Part shown: piece after piece, positions 46,186 to 55,792 of the stretch | How positions within the stretch are numbered: position 1 is the stretch's first letter | Layout: the number at the start of each line of letters is the position of its first letter | NCBI GenBank assembly: GCA_028274465.1 | Contig: CM051456.1 | Span: 65,458,753 to 65,522,752, forward strand | Origin: Plantago ovata | Lineage: Eukaryota > Streptophyta > Magnoliopsida > Lamiales > Plantaginaceae | Direction of reading: 5' to 3' | Length of the DNA: 64,000 nt | The notes under the pieces: generated by a model | What the model was told of the DNA's origin: nothing | The model's input: only the letters and a program-made list of their open reading frames with translations | Databases searched by the model: none | Position numbers and translations under genes: made by a program

Positions 46186-46744
46186 GCATCACTGGTTTCC
46201 ATCTTCTGCCACCACCACATTTAAATTCTAAGTAGTTTAAGACTTTCAGTTGTAGTGTCGTTGGTATCTTGTGTTGGTATCTCGTTAGTTTAAGACTTTA
46301 AATTCTAAGATTTAGCTTTGTAGTTTAAACTTGCCTGCTCCTACCAATTACCATAACCATGCAGATTATACTTGTTGTATGGTATGAATTGGCCGGATTG
46401 TTAAGAAGTGAAGGGTGGCTGTTGATGATGGTAGTTTTTCAAGAAAAGTCCTTGCAACAGTTTAAAGTTTTTCTTATACAAGTCTAAATTGATTAAAAGG
46501 GCCAAGCTTTTAAACTATAATCTATGCGGATTATGAATACTAATAAATATTTAGAGGGTCAATTATAATAATTATAATAATGGCCAAATTAATATAAATA
46601 CTAATAAATATTTTCATAATAATCGAAGTTAGACCAAAAAAAAACTCCCTATGAGGTCAATGGAATAAACTGTGAGTCACAAAGAATATGCTTCGGAGTA
46701 TTAATAGTGCTACTCATTAACAATAATTATACAAAATCTGGATA
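46186..46744. other. AT-rich interval
   Basis: 3' flank of the SANT-like gene and AT-rich sequence. No gene or signal seen. Confidence 0.4.
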
Positions 46745-46787
46745 TTATTATTATTATAATCATTATTATTATTATTATTATAATTGT

Positions 46788-46880
<93 letters not shown>

Positions 46881-46964
46881 CATTATTATTATCATTATTA
46901 TTATTATTATCATTATTAATACTTTTTTATTATAATTATTACTATTATAATAATTATAATTACC

Positions 46965-46996
<32 letters not shown>

Positions 46997-47360
46997 TAAT
47001 ATTATTATTATCATTACTATTATTATTATTAATAATATTATTACTAATACTTTTTTTATTATAATTATTACTATTATAATAATTATAATTACCGTTATTA
47101 CTATTATTATTATTATTATTATTACTAATATTATTATTATCATTACTATTATTATTATTAATAATATTATTACTAATACTTTTTTTATTATAATTATTAC
47201 TATTATAATAATTATAATTACCGTTATTATTATTAATATTATTACTACTAATATTATTATTATCATTACTATTATTATTATTAATAATATTATTATTAAT
47301 ATTGTTATTTTTTATTATGATTTTTTTATTATTACGACTACTATTATTATTATTATAATA
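46745..47360. repeat. (ATT)n/(AAT)n satellite with about 128-bp higher-order units
   Basis: About 600 bp of ATT/AAT trinucleotides. Within it, a longer unit beginning CTTTTTTATTATAATTATTAC recurs at about 46922, 47050 and 47179, each carrying AATTATAATTACCGTTATTA. The pattern combines slippage with duplication of a larger block. The open frames of poly-Ile or poly-Tyr/Asn are artefacts. Confidence 0.92.
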
Positions 47361-48157
47361 AATAATATTGAACGTTTCTTTTATGAGTACTAAACGTTTC
47401 TTTTTATTGATAATGGTATCATGTACAATCGCAAACTTTCGTAATATTGACTTTTTCCTACATTATACAATCACAAATAATAGTATCGCAATCTCAAAAC
47501 ATGATAGAATGATATTACCGAAGAAATTCAAGCATGATTCCTCTAATATAACTCTATTATATGCCCTACATCCTGTGTACTATGAAAGTAATATGCGGTG
47601 CAATTTTGGAGAAGAAGTAATATAAATACATGAATGAAATGTATTTTTGGATGAAATTATATTATGATTATAATTTCTATTTGAATAATAATAATCAGAT
47701 AAATTCTTTTAATTTTGGACACATTTAAATAGTACAAAAACAAAATTAACATCAAATTAAACAAGAATTGCAAGAGATACAGAAATAATAGTATCAATTT
47801 ACACTGCCAAAATATTTCTATAACAATGACAGTTCTACTCCAAGTTTAGAAGAAGATAATCTCAAGTAGGAACAATAAATGTTTACAGTGTTTAATACAT
47901 TGCTATGTGTTTCTTGGAAATTTGGGGATGGATCAATTGTTAAAGTTATAATGAATAAGTTACTACCACCAACAAAATGTTACTCCAGAAGCAAGCTTGC
48001 ACCCCACAGCATTACAAAAGATGTTCGAATTCCCCGCTTGGTGAACTGATGAGCCTGTTAGTCAACAACATATTGTTACTACCTTGCGTTTGGCTAATTG
48101 ATGTTAAAAGTAGTCTACATTACAGAGACACTTACATGGAGAGTGAACTTTGTAAGA
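47361..48157. other. Interval between satellite and SANT-like gene
   Basis: AT-rich, no motif recognised. It probably contains the 3' untranslated region of the minus-strand gene. Confidence 0.4.
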
Positions 48158-49487
48158 TCAGAAATCCCGATTGAGTTTCATCATCTCAACTCGAAGGTAT
48201 ACTTCACGGTCTTCATGTTTGAGAGAATAGAAATGCTCAAGCTTGCCATCATTAGTGCAGATAATATCGCCTATCATTATGCGGTCTATTGGCTCTAGCT
48301 GCGGGAATTTCTCCAGCTCCTCGTTTAGATTGGCACGCATCTTTGCTCGAGCCTCTCCTACCATCACTGGAGCAGGGCCAATGAGAGACTTAACAGTCTC
48401 ATGAAACTGGGCTTCTAGGAGTCCACGCCTACGCTTGACTTTGGCATTCGATTCGCTTGCATCCGGGACATTGCTGTCCATACAAATATTTCCTTTCTCA
48501 TCTACGGTCAGGTCGTCGGAGATAATAGAACGGTACCTGTCGTTCGCCAAGATCTTCTTTGCAGCTGTCCCTACATCTAATGCCTTCTTCCCAGATGCAC
48601 GATCAGTACCGTAAATCTCCACCCAGTCATCATAATATGGCAAGGGTTTGTCGTTTTTCGCCTCGATCCCTATACCATATTTCTACAACAAAAGGTAGAG
48701 CAAGAACAAAATTAGCCTGTGCTTTGTAGGAAATAAAACTCTGCTTGAATAAGAAAATATCACAATAATCTGATAATAAGGGTTTCCGACAACATACCGC
48801 ACACAATTCCTTCCAAACATGCTTCTCAACCGAGAATTGCTTCTTTACATCACACCATCCGGATCCAGACATCCCTTTTAAAGATAGTATGGCAAGTAGC
48901 TGTTGTCTCCATGTCTTAATGTGATACCTAATGTGACCTACAGTCAAAGTGGTTTCAGGAAACACCTTTTGCATGTCCGCAAGCATCATCGGAGGACCCT
49001 CTTTCTTAAACCCCTGCTGAGTCTTGTGGCCCGCAGCTTTAGCCAGCTTCATGTCTTCAATAAGAGCCCTATCTTCCTCCGGTGTCCAAATGTAGTAGTC
49101 GGGATTACCCTTGATGGATTCAACTTCCTTCACGATCTCCTCATCGGGCTTGTCTGCAGAATCAACTGGGATGGGTTGTTGGGTAGGAACACGTGCTTTT
49201 TTGGCCTTCAAGCCGGATGCTTTAGCTCCCGCTACCTTCGTGGCCCCTCTCTTCCTCCGTGCATGCTTTTTGCCAAGCTCCTCAATAGGCACGTTATGAG
49301 CTCCTAGTGGGGTGAAACTCTGTCCAACACCTTCATTAGCCAAGCCACCACTGGCCTGTCTTTCACCTGCAATGGACCCACCACCTGTCTGACTAGACTG
49401 CAAAGGTTCGGGGACATTGCATTTCTCACTTGCAACATTTCTGCCCTTCTGAGTATCCGGGTTCGGGGAATCCATTTCCTGTTCCAT
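48158..49487 (-). CDS. SANT/Myb-like protein (Harbinger ORF1 type), two exons
   Basis: Exon 1 is 49487-48798 and exon 2 is 48682-48158, joined by a 115-bp GT-AG intron (GTATGT...TTGTTGTAG). The frame is kept, giving 404 residues. Residues 1-130 are low-complexity and basic (KKHARRKRGATK, a likely nuclear signal). The SANT-like domain covers about 132-255: YYIWTPEEDRALIEDM, then FPETTLTVGHIRYHIKTWRQ, SGSGWCDVKKQFSVEKHVW and, after the intron, KPLPYYDDWVEIYG. In PIF/Pong elements this protein helps the nuclease bind ends and enter the nucleus. The start ATG follows a possible acceptor (CATGCAG), so a 5' untranslated intron is likely. No disabling lesion seen. Confidence 0.78.
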
Positions 49488-49868
49488 CGCAACTGCATGT
49501 TCCAAAGAAAAACATATATATATATTAGTAAATGTTGACCATTTCAAATCCAATCTAAAGCAAAGAAAAACATATATATATATTATTAGAGGGCAGGAAT
49601 GCATTTCAAATCCAAGCTAATGCAATAACCATCACACACAGTCAACAAGCAGCATATTATAACCCAAAAACATTACACAAATGTTGACCATTTGACCATA
49701 CATACATAATTCAAACCAAGTTCAACTAACCACTTATCCCATTAAGTAGAAATTAGAGGTTGACATGTAAGAGCAGAAATGAAAGGAGGTTGCCAGTTTC
49801 AAAGTTAAGACAGTTATACAATAACACTTGGAAAATGATTTTAAAATCCTATAAGCCCTTCTAAAACA

Positions 49869-52722
49869 TCAACGCCGTCTCCTAGCAATGAGATAATCCT
49901 TGTACTTCTGACACATAATTGTGGCCATAACATCCCGGAGCTCGTTAAAAGTTTCGTTATCAAAATCAATCGTCCCAATGACTTCGGCAGGAACGGGATT
50001 GGGTCTGGCTCGTCTAGCAGGCCGCTCATAATCTTCCTCATTGATGAACGTATTTTTGACGCGTTCATCTTGTCATTTTTACCTTCTTTTGCTATCTTCT
50101 AGCCTTGTTTTTTGGTTAGTTTTGTAGAATAGTGTCACGTTTTGTGTTTTCTGCATTTTCAGGCGCTTAGGTACGAAACGGCGTTTTTGGAGCTAAAAAC
50201 GAGCCTTTTTGATTGAAAAGATGGCCCCGTTGAAGTTCCCCACTCTCCGTGGCTTGTTCGTAAGTGTTTGAGTTTCAATAAGCATCGAGAAGGATGAGTC
50301 CAAGGCACCCGAGGGCCATGCGAGGGCAAAAAGATTGAGTTTGAAGACAAAAATCTGCCCAGGAGCCAAGCTAAGCGCCTGGAATAGTGAAGCGCTCCGC
50401 TTCATTTTCCAGGAGCTTTGGCACAGAAGCCAAGCGAAGCACTTGGAGTGCCAAAGCGCTTCGCTTGCCAAGCGCTCCGCTTGGCTTCTCCAAGCGGTCC
50501 GCTTGGCAGCGGTTACGTTTTCGGATTTTCCTTCTTAGATCTGATCTTTGGTCATTTTTTGAATATCTTTTGAACTGTAACTTCGTTTTGGAGAGCTCCT
50601 AAGCCCCAAAACTCAGAGAAAACTCAGATTACATTGTATTTTAGCTTGGGATTCAAGGTTTTGATTGGAATTCATCCTTTGTAATCATCTACGGAGAGGT
50701 TTTCTTTGATTTCCACCGATTAGTGACAGCTTTGGTGGTAACTTGTATCACTCTCTTGTCTTGTAGTTTGATTTGATGTACTCTGATTATTATTCATATG
50801 AATTGATGTCTATGTTGATGAATATGAGTAGCTAAATCTTTTGTGTTGGTGGTAGAATGTAGAATATGCATGCTGTGGGTTATGTTTATGCTTACATGAG
50901 ATTGTGATTCAATCTTGCTGCAAATTCCTTCATATGATTCTTAGTTGCCTATAAAATATATTCGAATTGAGTATAGTGACAAACTCTTGGTCAATGAAAG
51001 CTATAGGATTGTATGTTAGAGATTTGCAGCATGCTAGATAAATGGTGTTGGTGACAAGCACCTCTAAAGTATTGATAGTGGTCTTTTATGATGTGTGTCT
51101 TAAAGTTACCTAGACGAGTTGCTTAGCAGACTTGATCGAAGGTTTTACGCACTGAACTTGTGAGCATATTCGTAACCCATGCATGTGTATTTGATTTCTA
51201 CCACCAACCGTTTTCCAAACTTGTTTACAACAATCTGATTTCTCGTTGCTTTGTTCAAAGGAGACGATTCTATAAACATTTGAACTCGTTGACTGAAATT
51301 ACTAGCAAAAACCTCAAGCAAAGCCACGTTAGGTCCCGAGAGAACGACACTCGGGGACGACTTGCCATTCCACTCTAGTTTGTGTAGTGATAAGTGTTCT
51401 TAGGCTTTTAAACAAATTTAATTGGTGAAAAACGACATCATCACTCATCAGATGAAGAGTCCTCCTCTTCAAGTAAGTCATCCGGAGCGTGATTACGGAG
51501 GAAGTTGTGAAGGAGACAACATGCAAGGATTATATGATTCTGCGTGTCAATTGAGTAGAATGAGGGGGACCGTAGAATCGCGAAGCGTTTCTTAAGTAAC
51601 CCAAATGTTCTTTCGATGACATTGCGCGCAGATGCATGCTTCAAATTAAAGTACTCCTGCTGGTTCTGGGGAGCCCTGTCCCCACGAGCCCATTCTTGCA
51701 AATGGTATCGGGTGTTTCTGTATGGGGCCATGAAACCTGGAGCATGAGCGTAACCACCATCTACTAAGTAATAGTTACCTGCCACGTATTTCAGAAAAAA
51801 ACAGTTACAACAATAAGTTGAAGATTTAACCAGATTATTCAAACACTGTCTTACTGTACACGTGAGAAAGTAAATACGTACCGTGAGGGATCCTCAATGC
51901 TCCCTCCTCCCTATGAATTGCATCCGCGAGAACTTTTCCATCTGCAGCAGAGCCTTCCCAACCAGTAAGAACATAGATGAACCGCATTTTGAAATCGCAC
52001 ACTCCCAACATGTTTATGGATACATTCCCCTTCCTACTCCTATACCAACAAGCACGCTTGCTTGAAGCAGTGGCATCTATGTACGTTCCATCAAGAGCAC
52101 CTAGGCAACCCTGAGCATTCAATCGTAGTGACAAAGGAAATTAAATATACAAACAGCCCATCAATAATATATGTAAATGTATAACAATTTAACTGATTGA
52201 GTTAAAACATTAAATAACCTTGAAGTGTTTTAGTGGTTCGGTTGTGCACTCTGCGGTTATAGGTTCTGGCTTAGCAAGGAGGATCTCGTGCAATTGAAGG
52301 ACAGCCTTTAACACCTCATGAAAGTAGGTGCTTATGGTGTGACCGGACCTCATGAATGCGAACATACTAAGCCTATTCTTCAGGTGATGGCCGATAATAA
52401 TAAGAAAGCTAGCGACCTTTTCTTCAATCGTAACCCACTGACTGGATTGCAAACCCGCAAAACCTACTAGGAGAGCACACAACTACCCGAAACAATGCTT
52501 GTCCATTCGAAGAACGTTCTTAGAGTTTACATCATTCTCGTAACAAATCCTCTTGATGTACCTCCACTGTAGAGACTGCTTAGCCTTCAAACTATATCTA
52601 ACTGGACCACTTTCCCTACTACCTCCACGTCTTATTCGAGTTATGTAATACCACAGTAGTACCATCACCACAACGACTCTCTTAACGTAAGCCCGCCTAA
52701 CTGATTCGTCACTCTCATCCAT
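49869..52722 (-). pseudogene. PIF/Harbinger DDE nuclease, disrupted by a stop and a solo LTR
   Basis: Exon 1 is 52722-52219, exon 2 is 52110-51882, and exon 3 runs from 51778 into the LTR insertion at 51443. Introns are GT-AG and phases agree. Exon 1 is split by TAG at 52483-52485. Exon 2 carries CLGALDGTYIDA (first catalytic Asp) and VLTGWEGSAADGKVLADA (second Asp). Exon 3 carries VIERTFGLLKKRF (catalytic Glu). The frame stops three bases into the solo LTR after an acidic Glu/Asp/Ser run. If the LTR and one CTCAT copy are removed, the frame continues 55 codons to a TGA at 49869-49871 in an Arg-rich tail. The ancestral length would be about 410 residues, normal for this family. Confidence 0.83.
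50042..51443 (+). mobile_element. Family-B solo LTR inside the nuclease gene (1402 bp)
   Basis: It runs TGATGAACGTATTTTTGACG to ACGACATCATCA and is flanked by CTCAT at 50037-50041 and 51444-51448. Sequence matches the reverse complement of 16727-18015. It holds several CCAAGCGCTCCGCTTGG-type palindromes at 50390-50515. No internal sequence follows, so it is a recombination-derived solo LTR. Confidence 0.92.
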
Positions 52723-53344
52723 GATAACTAAACTTTAAATCCCAGTGTAACAAAACATATCACCCATGAAAACGTAATTTACTTCTTAAACATTCTACCA
52801 CTGAATTATCACACCATTAATCAATCTTCTACAAGCATATTGGTTTCAACTACCAAGCAAAAGGAAAAGCACTCCAATGTAAAAAGAAAGTGAGTAGAAT
52901 TTTTAATCAATTAGATGAGGATGCGGTCTACTTTCCGATAACACACAAATGTTGCAGTAAACAACCTTATAATGCTGAAACGATTCAATAACATGGCGTT
53001 TCAGTGTTTGAATTTACCTAACCTGACGATTTGCCACGAACGGATGCCAAGTTATTCAATTCGAGCTTCCAATTGAATTCCTTCTGGGCCGCCGCTGAAA
53101 CCAAAAGAAAAAAGGGATGAGGCGGGTGGGAATCGATTTTAATATAACAAGTAGGTCGCCGATGCATTCCAGGGAAGGACCTTACCCGACGCCGTCGCCG
53201 TTGTCGCAGCTGCAGATGAACCCTAGATCTGTTATGTGAGATGGAAGATTATGAATTGGGGCTAGGTCGAATTGGGGGTTTTGGGGGAATCGATTGTAAT
53301 TTGTTGAAAGGTAGGAGGTCAAATGTGGAAGAAGAAAATAGGTA
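52723..53344 (-). other. Nuclease 5' region
   Basis: Upstream of the nuclease start on the minus strand. It contains GC-rich patches near 53085-53220 and AACCCTAGATCTG-like sequence, probably 5' untranslated exons and promoter. No coding frame recognised. Confidence 0.4.
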
Positions 53345-53572
53345 CTACATTTCCGATTCCAATTTCCTACCCCCTCCCAGGAAATTAAACTAGGAAATGT
53401 TTCCCCAAATCCTTCACAAAATCATTTTTTTTCCATTTCCGGTTCGATGAACAGTATTTCTGGTTGAATCGGATTTTGCGAGTTTTAATTTTCATTTCCT
53501 AGTGAACCAATCAAGGAAATGTGTCCATTTTTTCACAATTCATTTCCATTTCCTAGCGAACCAAACGGGTCA
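53345..53572 (-). repeat. Right terminal and subterminal repeats of the Harbinger
   Basis: The end reads CATTTCCTAGCGAACCAAACGGGTCA. Subterminal copies of AGGAAATG or CATTTCCTAG occur at about 53384, 53396, 53492 and 53545, with GAACCAATC near 53504. They are arranged as the mirror of the left end. Confidence 0.85.
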
Positions 53573-54171
53573 TAAATATAAATAGAAAAACTGTAAGATA
53601 CAATGTTACCGAAGGTTGTCAATCTCCGAAGAATTGCGATCTTACAAGCTCCAAACTGCTAAGAAAAAGTATCTCCTAAGCTAAGAACCCCCAGAACAGG
53701 CTCTGGAGAATTCCTACCTAAAACTACTGAGAAAGGTGAGAGAAAAGGTCTGGAAAAGTATGAAAAACGGAGAAAACTGAGCAACCATATATAGGTATTC
53801 GGGAGGTGTGGGGCGAAGGGCCCCACACACCGGGCGACTCGCCCGGGAGTGTTTTTCGGCCAGATACGCGTTTTCGACGTGTTTTTGGATTTCTTCCCCT
53901 TTTCGGACTCGGTTTTTGCCTTCTAGTTACCTTTTAGCCTTCAGACTCGACCCCTAGACTCCAATTAGGCCTTCGAAACACCAATTCCTTGTCTACTTCA
54001 ATATAATTGCCCGGAAAACCTCATTTTACAACCAAAACCTGTAAAATACAAACTAAAGAGAAACGTGACACTATTCTAATAAAATGCACTAAAATATAGC
54101 TAAATTAACATAGTGGATAGCTAAAATAGGTGAAAAAGATCCGAATGAAAGTGTAAAATACACATTCATCA

Positions 54172-55792
54172 AACTCCCCAAACCGAACCTTTGCTTGTCC
54201 TCAAGCAACTAAGCTAGACTCTAATGCAAAAAACAATGCAACACAAAAATGGAGTCTCATGCCAAATGAAATGAACTAATCTATTGAATCTATCAAAAAA
54301 CATATGAACAAAAATCATACAAATCATAACATGAATATAGGTTGAAGAATGCCTCGATTGATTCATACACATTCACATAAGTACTTATGTCAAGGCAAGA
54401 TAGTCTCTCGTAACATTCTCTACCTGAACCTAGTCAGTGACGACGTAATGAAACATGTTAGAATACGAATGGTTGTCCCGTGCCTATGAAACTGAGGACT
54501 TACTGCTGTTCACCAAGTTAAGACTTTTCCTCAAAGAGGTCGAACCAATATTGGCTCTCATCAAGCGAAGGAGAGTTCCCTAAAAAGATAACACTCCCCT
54601 ATTCTACCCATCTCTCAAGCAAAGCCTTAAGCTATTCACCACTTCCTGAATGGCAGGACGAGGGTGGTCTAGAACAGATGACACTCAAATGAAAAGAAAA
54701 GATTACAACACGATTACGAACATTACAAGAATTGGAAAATGAGACACAACACTTTGCTAAACTGCTTTTTGGCTTTCTCTTTTTTTGGACCCTTCTTTGC
54801 TTTTTTGGGGTCTTTTCTTTTTTTTTCTTTTTTTTCTTTTCCAGATTTTTTTCTGGAATGTTTCTGGAATTTTTCCTTTTCTTTTTTTCTATTTTTTAGC
54901 CAGCAGTAGCACAACGAAAAATAAACAATAACACACAAACGACCTCCCCAAACCTATTCAAAAGAATAGGTTGGAGTACAAAATTTACGAAAAAGGAAAA
55001 ATAAACTCACAACACAAAATTGAAAAACGAAAAACAAGTCTAATGATGGCGTAACCCCCTCCCCAAACCTATTCGGAATAATAGGTTGCAAACAAAGGAT
55101 CACACAATCTCACACTGCCTCCTTCCTAGGCATTTAGCAATCTCAAAGCAAGGTGAAGACTTGTTGCCTCTTAGGTACATAATTACTCGGGAAAATAACC
55201 ATAAGACCCTAACATGCTTCATCCTATTATAAAGGCCTTCGTGAACCGCAGTAGAGAAAACACCACTAAGTGATGTCGAGACTACCAAGCTTAACTAAGT
55301 GCAATACATAAATGTGACAAGCCAAGCGAGAAAAACCTCAAACAAATTCATAGAGATGAAGCATATGATTAATGGCATAATTAGTTAATCTACCCAATAA
55401 AAAAGTTCAAAAAATTTGGCAATAAACTCCATATAAAACATGCAAGACTATCCTAGGATGAATGTAGTGAATGCAACCTAAAAACTAACTATCCTAGGAT
55501 GAATGTAGTGAATGCAACCTAAAAACTAAGAAAGCAGTAAACGTGCAAATGCAAATGCAAAAAATTTCACGAGTTTATCATAAGCAAAACAAGTATAGAG
55601 ATAACCAGCGATAACTCCCTAATAAGCAAAACAAGTATAGAGATAACCAGCGATAACTCCCCCCCCCCCCGAAACCTGAACGTCGTCGCTCACCCCGAAC
55701 GTCGAATGTGGATTCAAGGTGAGAGCTAATACTTGTATAAGTGACCTATAATACTCAATCAAAATCGTGAGAAAACAAAACAACAAAACACA
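54172..55792 (-). other. 3' noncoding region of the pol-bearing half
   Basis: It closely resembles 32442-33990: polypurine tract beside the LTR, GCTTGTCCTCAAGC hairpin, polypyrimidine run 54770-54895, hairpins at 54951-54972 and 55065-55087. It differs by lacking any extra-ORF cassette before pol. A 42-bp tandem duplication (ACTATCCTAGGATGAATGTA, about 55447-55529) and a second one of about 40 bp (GCAAAACAAGTATAGAGATA, about 55583-55660) plus a run of ten cytosines mark the junction near pol. Confidence 0.65.

Larger units (their letters stand above)
41847..53572. mobile_element. PIF/Harbinger DNA transposon, 11.7 kb, with extra cargo
   Basis: The ends are inverted: GAGCCCGTTTGGTTC on the left, and the right end reversed is TGACCCGTTTGGTTC. 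The flanking TAA (41844-41846, 53573-53575) is the 3-bp duplication typical of PIF/Harbinger, and the uninterrupted target is visible in array unit 4 (ATATAAATATAAATAG). It encodes a SANT/Myb-like protein (49487-48158) and a DDE nuclease (52722-49869), the standard Harbinger pair. The left 6 kb holds sequence not expected in such elements: an NPH3-like exon, a second SANT-like gene and a large ATT satellite. A solo LTR adds 1407 bp. Confidence 0.9.
41313..54171 (-). repeat. Complete middle LTR, split by a Harbinger element
   Basis: LTR sequence occupies 41313-41846 and 53576-54171 (1130 bp together). It starts TGATGGACTGG like array units 2-4 and ends ACACATTCATCA followed by the reverse-complement polypurine tract. 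U3 palindromes remain at about 53810-53850. The TAA at 41844-41846 is duplicated at 53573-53575 by the Harbinger insertion. Confidence 0.9.

Noticed and set aside
46707-47266. Long open frames on both strands
   Set aside because: They translate to Ile, Tyr or Asn runs from an ATT/AAT repeat and have no coding character.
50042-51443. Complete family-B element in the Harbinger
   Set aside because: There is no primer-binding site or internal region after the LTR, and the 5-bp duplications lie directly at both LTR ends, so it is a solo LTR.
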